Part shown: positions 16,351 through 24,252 of the stretch, one piece after another | How the letters are laid out: the number at the start of each line of letters is the position of its first letter | Position numbering within the stretch: position 1 is the first letter of the stretch | NCBI GenBank assembly: GCA_934272745.1 | Contig: CAKQSI010000005.1 | Span: forward strand, 20,488-84,487 | Reading direction: 5' to 3' | Origin: an uncultured Clostridia bacterium | GTDB taxonomy: Bacteria; Bacillota; Clostridia; Christensenellales; Borkfalkiaceae | Length of the DNA stretch: 64,000 bases | Notes under the pieces: model-generated | Databases searched by the model: none | Seen by the model: the letters and a program-made list of their open reading frames with translations, nothing else | What the model was told of the DNA's origin: nothing | Made by a program: the position numbers and the translations under genes

Positions 16351-17913
16351 ATGAACGCTTTTTTATACGGGTTTCTGACCTGGTTCAAACTGTTTTTCAG
16401 TCATATGTTAAACGGGATTCTGATGATCGGAAAGGGGATCGTTTACGGAATCGCGAATATTTTCGATTTCCCGTACTATTTCAAACTCTGGTCGGACGAA
16501 AAAGTCAATTTCGGCGCCATGGACTGGATCTTATCCATTCTCGCGTTTATTCTCGCGTTCGCCATCTGGGCGGGGCTGATCTTTCTGCTGGTTCTGGGGA
16601 TCCGCAAATTCGTGCGCTTCCGCAAGACCCTGATCGGGAACGAGGATTTGCTGGAAGAAATTTCCGATCTGCACCGCGACGTTCTGCGCCTGACGCAGGA
16701 AAAAGAACGCATCATGCAACTCAAAGTCACGCAGGCGGGACTTTCGTACGAGCAGATGAAGCGCATGTTTGAAGACGAGTTTAAGGAAGTCGAAAACGCG
16801 CTGGACGGCATGGAAGCGGCGGAAAAGGAAAAAGATACCCGCTTTGCCCGTCTTACCACGGTAGACGAAAAATACGTTTATTACAATCCGCCGAAGTACG
16901 AAACCGACCTTTCGCTCGCAGCCCTTTGCGACGACCTGCACAATTTTGCCTGCTACAATAACAAACTTTATTATGATATCAAAACCATCCGCCTGATGTT
17001 TGCGGGGCTTGCCACCACAAAACTCATCGTATTGCAGGGTATTTCCGGTACCGGTAAAACTTCGTTGCCGTACGTTATGGGTAAGTATTTTGAAAACGAC
17101 GCAACCATCGCTTCGGTGCAGCCTTCCTGGCGCGACCGCAACGAACTGTTCGGCTACTTCAACGAATTCACCAAAAAGTTCAACGAAACCGAAGTGCTGC
17201 GCCGCATTTACGAGTCGGGGTATAACGACGACATCAACGTAATCATTCTGGACGAAATGAACATCGCCCGCGTGGAATACTACTTTGCGGAAATGCTTTC
17301 CGTCCTCGAAATGCCCGATCCCAAAGAATGGAAGATCGAACTGGTGCCGTCCTCGTGGGAAAGCGATCCCAAGCGCCTTACGGGCGGCAATCTTCAAATT
17401 CCGCAGAACGTCTGGTACATCGGTACCATCAACAACGACGACTCCACGTTCTCGGTTTCCGATAAGGTGTACGACCGTGCGTTTGTCATCAATCTGGACA
17501 GCAAGGGGATTCCGTTTGAAGCCCCCGCGACCGAAGCCAAGCGCATTTCCTATTCTTACGTGGAAGAAATGTATCGCAAAGCCGTGGAAAAAGCCCCAGT
17601 TTCGGACGAAGTTCTGCAAAAAATTGCCGATCTCGATCTGTACGTCATCGAAAAATTCCGCGTAGCGTTCGGTAACCGTATCATGAAGCAGTTAAAAATC
17701 TTCGTTCCGGTTTACGTCGCCTGCGGCGGAACCGAAACCGAAGCGCTCGACTACATGCTGGCGACCAAAGTATTCCGCAAGTTTGAAAGTCTGAATCTTT
17801 CGCTGATCCGCGATGAAATCCGCGGACTGATCGCCTACCTCGATCAACTGTTCGGCAAAGGCGAAATGAAAGAATGTATCGATTACCTGAAACGCCTGCA
17901 AAAAACCTACTAA
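16351..17913 (+). CDS. Membrane-anchored McrB-like AAA+ ATPase (520 aa)
   Basis: Two hydrophobic segments at the N-terminus (about 13-40 and 57-85) put it in the membrane, and a charged coiled coil follows (about 95-170). The AAA module starts near 205: Walker A GISGTGKT (230-237), Walker B VIILDEMN (297-304), sensor-1 asparagines in GTINNDD (about 361) and a candidate arginine finger in VYDRAF (R376). The DEMN-x-A-R and GTIN signatures are those of the McrB/MoxR-like AAA group. Classical McrB is soluble with an N-terminal DNA-reading domain; both features are absent here, so restriction is unlikely. GAGGAATTGCCG precedes the ATG, fixing the start. It lies 16 nt before the DUF2357-like gene, its probable partner, and between two SipW-like peptidases. 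Inference: an ATP-driven remodelling or secretion factor for surface proteins. Confidence 0.72.
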   Translation: MNAFLYGFLTWFKLFFSHMLNGILMIGKGIVYGIANIFDFPYYFKLWSDEKVNFGAMDWILSILAFILAFAIWAGLIFLLVLGIRKFVRFRKTLIGNEDLLEEISDLHRDVLRLTQEKERIMQLKVTQAGLSYEQMKRMFEDEFKEVENALDGMEAAEKEKDTRFARLTTVDEKYVYYNPPKYETDLSLAALCDDLHNFACYNNKLYYDIKTIRLMFAGLATTKLIVLQGISGTGKTSLPYVMGKYFENDATIASVQPSWRDRNELFGYFNEFTKKFNETEVLRRIYESGYNDDINVIILDEMNIARVEYYFAEMLSVLEMPDPKEWKIELVPSSWESDPKRLTGGNLQIPQNVWYIGTINNDDSTFSVSDKVYDRAFVINLDSKGIPFEAPATEAKRISYSYVEEMYRKAVEKAPVSDEVLQKIADLDLYVIEKFRVAFGNRIMKQLKIFVPVYVACGGTETEALDYMLATKVFRKFESLNLSLIRDEIRGLIAYLDQLFGKGEMKECIDYLKRLQKTY

Positions 17914-17929
17914 CGTCAGGGGATAACCT

Positions 17930-20869
17930 ATGTTTCATTCCGATCCCACAACCGAAAATAAAGGTGCGGCGGAAGAGAAAGAAAACGCGTTCGGCTGGAT
18001 TGACAAACTTCGTTACGAAAAATCTTTCGCGGCGAAGCTGGCGCTTTCCGATAACTTCGTTAAAAACGCGTACGCCGTTCTCACCACCGACCTGCTTTCG
18101 TACGAAAAAGTAAAAACTTCCGTCCATTGGTCGGGGGTTACTTTTTCCGTGGGCAGAATCCGCGCGGCGTCGATCGCTTTCAGCGGCAAAACGCTGTGTT
18201 TGTATCTGGCGCTTTCGCCCGGAGAATTTGCGGACGGAAAATATAAAGTCACCGACGCGTCTTCGGTCAGAAAGCGCGAAAAAACGCCGGCGCTCCTTAA
18301 AATCCGCAGCGACGGCGCGCTTCGTCACGCCGAAAAACTGATCGCGGCGCTGGCTGCGGCGCTGGAATTAAAGCCGCGCGCCGTTTTAAGTGAGCCGGTC
18401 ACAGCCAAAAGCTTTCCCGCGGACAGTTTCGGAAACCTTCTGGCGCGCGGACTGATTCGCCTCGTCCGCACGGGAAAACGCGGCGAACCCCAAACAGAAC
18501 CCGCAGAAACCTCGCAGGCCCTCCTGCAAACTTCCGCCTTTCAGGAAACGGAGATCGAATCCGAACCTTTTCCAAAAGAAGATTTTTCGGACGACATTTA
18601 CGGCGATACGGTAAAGACGTCGGAAGGGCTCCTTTCCCGCTACCGCCTGTTCGGCGAAATTTTAGAGCATATGGCGCAAGGCGCGGCAACCGCAAAACTT
18701 TCCAAAAAAGTGTTGCTCCGCTCCATTGACGAAATCTGGGTAAACGCCGTGGAAGAAGTACTTCCCGCGCTGGATACCTTAATTCGTCGCCCGACCGGTT
18801 TTATTGCCGAAACCGAAGAAGTTCTGCCCATCGAGTTAACTAAAAAAATCACGGGGCGCTCGGTACAACACTTAGCGCGCCATTCCGATTATATTTCCAC
18901 CACCGACGACGGCGAACTGATGCCGACCAAGATCCTCAACGTCTTCCGCGAGGATTCGCTTTTAACTTACGAAAACAAATTTCTGAACACCCTGCTCGAC
19001 CGGCTGTACGTTTTCGTCGATCGCAGGTACCGCGTGGGGAAGGACTTCGGCGCGGACGAAACCTCCACCGAACTGACCTTTTCGGACGTCTTTCTGCACG
19101 GAGATTATACTTGCAAAGTGGGACTGAACGTCGAAATTTCCAAGAAAATCGACGAAAATACGGAGGCGCCGCACGCCATTCCGGACAGTCCGTTGTTCCG
19201 CCGCGTGGAAAAACTGCACGGCATCGTTTCCGCCTATAAGCAGTCCGATTTCGCCAAAAAAATGGGCACGGCGTACATTCACCCGCCCGTCATGCGTACC
19301 AACGCGATTCTGAAAAATAAATATTTCCGTCAATGCCTCGCCCTTTGGGAGTTTATCGAAAGCTACGACGACGCCGGTTACGGCATCACGGTAGAGGAGC
19401 ATGCGGAAAACCTGACCGAAGGGCATCTCCGCAGGATTTACGGCGGGCTTGCCGTGCAATATCTCGTCTTCCGCCACGACGTGACGGGGGACTTCGACGA
19501 AGAAAAAACGCTGGCTTCGTACCTGTTTCCGACCATCGATCCGCGCATTGTGACCGACAAGTCGGAACTCTCGCGCGAGTCGTTCGACCGGTCGTTTAAA
19601 GATGCCGATTCCGCAGAGGAAGAAGATATCCTTTTTGCCATGGAGGTTGCGCTTCTTGCGGACGAAACATGGGAAAAACGCGCCGAGGAAGAGGAGCGGC
19701 AAAAAGCGCTCGAAAAAGCGGCGGAAGAAGAACGGGAAGAGGAATTCCCCGAGGAAGACCTTGCGGAAGAGGACGAAGAAGCGGAGATCGCTGCGGAAAC
19801 CGTCGGAGAGGCAGGCTTCGGCTTTGCCGCATATCGCAGGACGTTCCTTGCCAATCTGTCCCTTTCGTCGGAAGAAACCAAGGCGCGGTTCGTCGCGCTC
19901 GGCAATCATCTTTTGGGGTATCGTGGCGTGAAATACCGCATCAGCAAGCGTTTTTGCACCTTCAATCGAGGAAGAGATCGCCTTTTGCAGGTGGAAGTGC
20001 GCGGAAACGTATTAAAACTTTATTTTGCTCTGGAGGCGGCGACCGCCGACCCCAAATATCACCTGCGGGACGTTTCCGCCGTCAGATCGCACGAAAAGAC
20101 GCCGGCGCAGTTCCGCGAAAAAAGCCGCCGCGGGGAAGTTTACGCAGCCGACTTAGTGCGGCTTCTTGCCGAAAAATTCGGACTGAAAGCGCGTAAAACG
20201 CCGGGAGAAGAACTTTCCGTGCTTGACTATCCCTACCGCACGGTGGAAGAACTTGTAGCGCTCGGGCTCATCACGCCGGTCGCTGCAAGAAACGCGCCGG
20301 CAAATCCGGAAATTTCCGCCGCGCTTTCGGAAGAAATCCGGACTCTTGCGGGCGAAAAGCAAACGAGCGTTTCTTCTCCCGCGCGGGAAAGCGGCGCCGC
20401 TGCAGCCGATAGAATTCCGACCGGAGTTCTCGCTCCCGAAGTGGAAGCGCTGCGCGCCCCCGTGGACAAAACGCGGGAGGAAGCGTACGATTCCTCTTCT
20501 TCCGCGCCCCTTTCCGCAGCGGAAAGCACGGCAGGTAAAGAAGAAATGCAAAAAGCCGGCGAAGAAACGGTCAAAGCGATCGCTCTGGAGCGCGCCGAAA
20601 AGCAGCGCGAAGAGCAAAAACAGAAAAGACTGGCAGAAGAAGAACAACGCGCCAAGGAAGAAGATTTTCCCGAAATCGTCTTCCGCGTGGACGCCGATTA
20701 TACGAACCCCGAAAACGCAGGGCTGGACGATACCAGCGGTTTCTTAACCTTTGAAAAAGAGATCGCCGCCGGCGGAATGAACGCCGCAAGGAAAAAAGAG
20801 GACGACGAAGTCCACGATTTTATCCGCACGGTGTTCAGCAAACGCACCAAGAAAAACCGTAAAAAATAA
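17930..20869 (+). CDS. DUF2357-like partner of the AAA ATPase, with duplicated flanking domain (979 aa)
   Basis: The middle part (about 220-500) has DUF2357-like features: RRPTGFIAETEEVLPIEL, then HLARHSDYI and LTYENKFLNTLLDRLYVFV. In McrC proteins this domain couples an McrB-type ATPase to a nuclease. A PD-(D/E)xK nuclease motif is not seen. An unnamed domain occurs twice, at about 31-150 and about 635-755. Both copies share a FxAxLxLS start, a Y/F-x-VK segment, a GR block, a KLYFAL or TLCLYLAL strand, a KY..DxSxVR..EKTPA block and a helical end. Long Glu/Lys coiled coils (about 563-623 and 850-950) link or follow them. No membrane helix is seen. The stop overlaps the next start by one base. 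Role by inference: adaptor between the membrane ATPase and surface-protein export. Confidence 0.65.
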   Translation: MFHSDPTTENKGAAEEKENAFGWIDKLRYEKSFAAKLALSDNFVKNAYAVLTTDLLSYEKVKTSVHWSGVTFSVGRIRAASIAFSGKTLCLYLALSPGEFADGKYKVTDASSVRKREKTPALLKIRSDGALRHAEKLIAALAAALELKPRAVLSEPVTAKSFPADSFGNLLARGLIRLVRTGKRGEPQTEPAETSQALLQTSAFQETEIESEPFPKEDFSDDIYGDTVKTSEGLLSRYRLFGEILEHMAQGAATAKLSKKVLLRSIDEIWVNAVEEVLPALDTLIRRPTGFIAETEEVLPIELTKKITGRSVQHLARHSDYISTTDDGELMPTKILNVFREDSLLTYENKFLNTLLDRLYVFVDRRYRVGKDFGADETSTELTFSDVFLHGDYTCKVGLNVEISKKIDENTEAPHAIPDSPLFRRVEKLHGIVSAYKQSDFAKKMGTAYIHPPVMRTNAILKNKYFRQCLALWEFIESYDDAGYGITVEEHAENLTEGHLRRIYGGLAVQYLVFRHDVTGDFDEEKTLASYLFPTIDPRIVTDKSELSRESFDRSFKDADSAEEEDILFAMEVALLADETWEKRAEEEERQKALEKAAEEEREEEFPEEDLAEEDEEAEIAAETVGEAGFGFAAYRRTFLANLSLSSEETKARFVALGNHLLGYRGVKYRISKRFCTFNRGRDRLLQVEVRGNVLKLYFALEAATADPKYHLRDVSAVRSHEKTPAQFREKSRRGEVYAADLVRLLAEKFGLKARKTPGEELSVLDYPYRTVEELVALGLITPVAARNAPANPEISAALSEEIRTLAGEKQTSVSSPARESGAAAADRIPTGVLAPEVEALRAPVDKTREEAYDSSSSAPLSAAESTAGKEEMQKAGEETVKAIALERAEKQREEQKQKRLAEEEQRAKEEDFPEIVFRVDADYTNPENAGLDDTSGFLTFEKEIAAGGMNAARKKEDDEVHDFIRTVFSKRTKKNRKK

Positions 20870-21705
20870 TGGCAGAAAATCGTAAATCGTTGAAAAGTAA
20901 AATCGCGACTGCGGCGCTCGTCGCCGTCGGCGTTGTGTGTCTCGCGGCGTTTCTGTCCTGTACCGTGTTCCGGAAAAATAAGGACAGACCGGCTTTTTTG
21001 TTCGGACACGCGTACCTGTACGTCGAAACGGGCAGTATGGAAAGCACCATTCCTTCCCGCAGTTATATTCTCGTTAAAAAAGCGGGGAAGACCGCGCCGA
21101 AAATCGGCGACGTTATCGTCTTTATCTGTCACGATCCCACGCTTCCCGTATACGGGAAAATGGTAACCCACCGCGTGGTGGACGTCACGCCGGAGGGGGA
21201 ATACGTCACCAAAGGGGATAACCCTTTAAGCAGTATCGATAAAACCACAGTAAAAAGCGAAGACGTCGTGGCGTTTTACGTCCGTAGCAGCAAAATCCTG
21301 ACTTTTTTCGGCAGGCTGTTCTCGTCGAAAGCGGGGCTGTTTATTATCATCGGCATGTTCGCGTTTGCGGTCGTCTTCGTCTATCTGCCCGACATCATCA
21401 AAAGCATGACCGAAGAAAAGTCCGCCGAAGAGGAAAAGGAAGCGGCACTTCGGGCGCGGATCGAAGAAGAGGTTCGCCGGCTGGAAAAAGAGGGCGCGCT
21501 TTCAAAACCGGACGGCGATTCCGGCGGAAACCCGGACGGAGAAAGTCCGGAGGATTTTTCCTCCCCGGCAAAAGAGCGGGAAATCGCAGATTTCACCGAG
21601 CCGCAAGAAGATAAATCCGCACAATCCGAAGCGGCGCCGCAGGGTAAAAAACCGGCGCAAGCCGTCCGCAAGACCGCAGAAAATCAAAACCGTAACGCAA
21701 AATAA
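20869..21705 (+). CDS. Second SipW-like signal peptidase I (278 aa)
   Basis: Same Ser-His-Asp class as the gene at 15142 but clearly diverged: VETGSMEST (S56), MVTHRVVDV (H101) and TKGDN (D117). Transmembrane helices at about 12-32 and 150-175 flank the catalytic domain. A long cytoplasmic Glu/Lys/Pro-rich tail (about 180-278) is rare in signal peptidases and may bind the coiled-coil partner encoded upstream. It overlaps that gene by one base (TAATG), so the AAA, DUF2357-like and peptidase genes form one translationally linked unit. Two SipW paralogues in one island suggest division of labour among the exported proteins. Confidence 0.85.
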   Translation: MAENRKSLKSKIATAALVAVGVVCLAAFLSCTVFRKNKDRPAFLFGHAYLYVETGSMESTIPSRSYILVKKAGKTAPKIGDVIVFICHDPTLPVYGKMVTHRVVDVTPEGEYVTKGDNPLSSIDKTTVKSEDVVAFYVRSSKILTFFGRLFSSKAGLFIIIGMFAFAVVFVYLPDIIKSMTEEKSAEEEKEAALRARIEEEVRRLEKEGALSKPDGDSGGNPDGESPEDFSSPAKEREIADFTEPQEDKSAQSEAAPQGKKPAQAVRKTAENQNRNAK

Positions 21706-21788
21706 GCGTTTTCGTAGCGTAAATACGGATCGACGTTGCACGGTTTGCATGAAAACGTAAGCAAAGGACAAAACGCAAGTAATCGCCC

Positions 21789-24098
21789 ATGAAGAATTTT
21801 TTTCGCAAACACGGTAAAGAAATCACGCTTGCCGTCATCATTATCGTAGCGGTCACGCTGTTTGGCAACGTACTGCTGCTTGGGAAAGAATACGCGTCCG
21901 GCGTAAACGAGCAGGGTACGGAGCGTGCCGAACTGTATGTGGAGGAACAAAAACAGGGGTTTATTTCGCAGACCGAGGCGCTTTCTTCCGCGGCGCAGGC
22001 GTTTGCGGTCAAGATTTCCCTTTGCGAAAACGAAACCGAACTTTCCGCCCTGTTTGCCCGCGCAAAAATCATGTTCGGTACGGAAAACGAAAACTATCGC
22101 GACGGCGCTTACTTAAAAGACGGCGTGTTGTATAACCTCAGCGGACTACGGGTGGACGGCTATCCCGAACTGACCTCGCTTTCCTCTGCGGAAGGCGTGG
22201 CGTTTTCCAGAATGTTTCAATACGAAAACTCGCTGATGTCCATCGCCGCTTCCGCGCCGGCGTCCAGCCCGTTCGTCGATCGCGTAATTCTGATCTACGA
22301 CCGCGCGGCGTTGACGTTCGACACTTTTTCCGGCGTTGCGGATTCCAATGCGCCCGATTGTTTGCTGAAGTCGGCGTTTTCCCTCCTCATAAAGCACGAC
22401 GGCAGAATTATCGACCGGTACGAAACCGACAGCAGCCCCGTGGAAATTGGTGCGGAACCCGTCCAAAACGGCGTATTTAACCGCATTTTTCTGGAAAAGA
22501 GCATTTACGACGCCGCGGTAAGCGCCGTCAGCAACGATACCGACGGCACGTTTACCGTGCGGATCAACGAAGAAACGTACGTCGTAAGAATCGCGAGTTT
22601 CGGCAAAAACTACGGCGGATTGCAACTTGTGTCGCTTTTTGCGGCAAGCGACGTCTGCGGCGCCGCTTACGAAAACGTGCAGGTCATTCAAAGCACGCTG
22701 CTCGTCAGCTTCCTTCTGGTCATTATCGTCTGCGCGGTGCTTATCGGCAATATCGTACAGATCCGCCGCACGATATATCATCTCGCCATGGAAGACCCCA
22801 AACTCAAGTGCGCCACGGCGTTGAAATTCGAGCGGGACATGAGCGATATTCTGGGGCGGAACAAAGTCACGCCGTTTTCGGTCGTCATCGCAAGGATCAA
22901 CAACTTCAGTTATATTGCGGAGCGCTTCGGAGAAGAGGCGTCCGGAGACCTGTTGGAATACGCCAAAAAGGTGTATAACGGGAGCCTTTACATCGACGAA
23001 ACCTTTGCTTATGCCGCGGGCGGAGACTTTTTGCTGCTGCTCCACGCCAAAAACCGCGAAATGCTGCTTTCCAGATTAAAGTCGATTTATCAGCGCGTGT
23101 CGAAGTTCCACGGATTGAACGATCCCGAGTATCAGATCAATCTGTCGTTCAATATTTACGAGGTGGATCGAAACTCGTCGCATTCTTGCCGCAATATGAT
23201 CGAAAAAGCGCGTATGGTGCGCAACATGGCGCCTGCCGTCGGCTTGGTTTCGTACAACTTCTACAGCGATTTCATGCAGGGCGGTTACGCCGCAAAGGCG
23301 GAAATCGAGGGCAGAATGGAAAGCGCCCTCAAAAACAGCGAATTTCACTTATTTTATCAACCGAAATACAATCTCAAGGAGCACCGCATCGACGGCAGCG
23401 AAATCCTTGTCCGGTGGTTTGATCCCAAGATTCAGGCATACCGCAAGCCGGCGGAATTTTTGCCGGTTTTCGAGGAAAACGGCTTTATCAGCGAACTCGA
23501 CCGCTTCGTATTCTTCAAAGCGTGCGAAAACCTTGCGACGCGGATCGGGGAGCGCGAAACCGTTTATCCCATCTCGGTCAACGTTTCGCGCGTGACGGCG
23601 ATCCGTCCGGACTTTGTGGAATATTACAAGCGGATCAAAAACAAATTCGGCATCAAAGACGGATTTCTGACGCTGGAATTTACCGAAAGTTTCGCTTACG
23701 AAAATTACGAGCACCTTTCGGAAATGATTACCGAACTGCACAAAGCCGGCTTCCTTTGCTCGCTGGACGACTTCGGTACGGGCTATTCTTCCTATAATAT
23801 CCTGAAAATTCTGGACATGGACGAGATCAAACTGGATAAATTCTTCATCGAAAAGGGCAGTTCCATCGAGCGCGACGGTCTGATTCTGGAAAGCGTCATC
23901 GAAACCGTTCGCCGACTCGGAATCAAAGTCACGCAGGAAGGGGTGGAAACCAAAGAGGATTTCGATCGGTTGACCGTCCTCGGCTGCGACGTGATTCAGG
24001 GCTACTATTTCGCAAAACCGATGAAGTATACCGACTACAGAAAGTTTGTCGAGGCAAACTTCCGCGTCGGCGCTCCGCAGGCGGAAACTGTCGGATAA
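21789..24098 (+). CDS. Membrane GGDEF(degenerate)-EAL cyclic-di-GMP phosphodiesterase (769 aa)
   Basis: A transmembrane helix (about 12-32), an extracellular sensor region of roughly 280 residues and a second helix (about 316-340) lead to the cytoplasmic domains. The GGDEF domain (about 345-500) has AAGGDFLLL in place of GGDEF and should not make c-di-GMP. The EAL domain (about 515-760) looks fully active: SEILVRW (the ExL glutamate near 538), SVNVS, EFTES, DDFGTGYSS, KLDKFF, QEGVET and QGYYFAKP. It hydrolyses c-di-GMP to pGpG. The gene follows the second signal peptidase after 83 nt, and a 17-bp hairpin ends the unit. Context: it can reset the riboswitches that control the surface operons. 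Confidence 0.9.
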   Translation: MKNFFRKHGKEITLAVIIIVAVTLFGNVLLLGKEYASGVNEQGTERAELYVEEQKQGFISQTEALSSAAQAFAVKISLCENETELSALFARAKIMFGTENENYRDGAYLKDGVLYNLSGLRVDGYPELTSLSSAEGVAFSRMFQYENSLMSIAASAPASSPFVDRVILIYDRAALTFDTFSGVADSNAPDCLLKSAFSLLIKHDGRIIDRYETDSSPVEIGAEPVQNGVFNRIFLEKSIYDAAVSAVSNDTDGTFTVRINEETYVVRIASFGKNYGGLQLVSLFAASDVCGAAYENVQVIQSTLLVSFLLVIIVCAVLIGNIVQIRRTIYHLAMEDPKLKCATALKFERDMSDILGRNKVTPFSVVIARINNFSYIAERFGEEASGDLLEYAKKVYNGSLYIDETFAYAAGGDFLLLLHAKNREMLLSRLKSIYQRVSKFHGLNDPEYQINLSFNIYEVDRNSSHSCRNMIEKARMVRNMAPAVGLVSYNFYSDFMQGGYAAKAEIEGRMESALKNSEFHLFYQPKYNLKEHRIDGSEILVRWFDPKIQAYRKPAEFLPVFEENGFISELDRFVFFKACENLATRIGERETVYPISVNVSRVTAIRPDFVEYYKRIKNKFGIKDGFLTLEFTESFAYENYEHLSEMITELHKAGFLCSLDDFGTGYSSYNILKILDMDEIKLDKFFIEKGSSIERDGLILESVIETVRRLGIKVTQEGVETKEDFDRLTVLGCDVIQGYYFAKPMKYTDYRKFVEANFRVGAPQAETVG

Positions 24099-24112
24099 TC
24101 GAATAATTTGCA

Positions 24113-24153
24113 GCAGATTGCCGGAAAATGATTGCTATTTTCCGGCAATCTGC
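24113..24153 (+). terminator. Perfect 17-bp inverted repeat after the EAL gene
   Basis: The left arm 24113-24129 begins GCAGATTGCC; the right arm 24137-24153 ends GGCAATCTGC; the loop is 7 nt. The stem is unusually long and perfect but has no T run, so termination is plausible rather than certain. Confidence 0.6.
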
Positions 24154-24159
24154 TATAAT
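24132..24159 (+). promoter_or_regulatory. Sigma-A-like promoter overlapping the hairpin
   Basis: TTGCTA (24132-24137), a 16-nt spacer and a perfect TATAAT (24154-24159). The -35 box lies in the hairpin loop and the spacer in its right arm. It would start transcription near 24166, about 87 nt before the GGDEF-REC-HD-GYP gene. Confidence 0.6.
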
Positions 24160-24252
24160 AGATAAAAGGGTCGGAATAGTTCCGTAAAACAATGAGAATT
24201 GAACGGTTTCGACGCATCCTGTTCTGTAAAATTCAGACCAAAAGAGGACGTA

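Noticed and set aside
16351..20869. McrBC restriction system
   Set aside because: The ATPase has membrane helices and no DNA-recognition domain, and no nuclease motif is visible in the partner.
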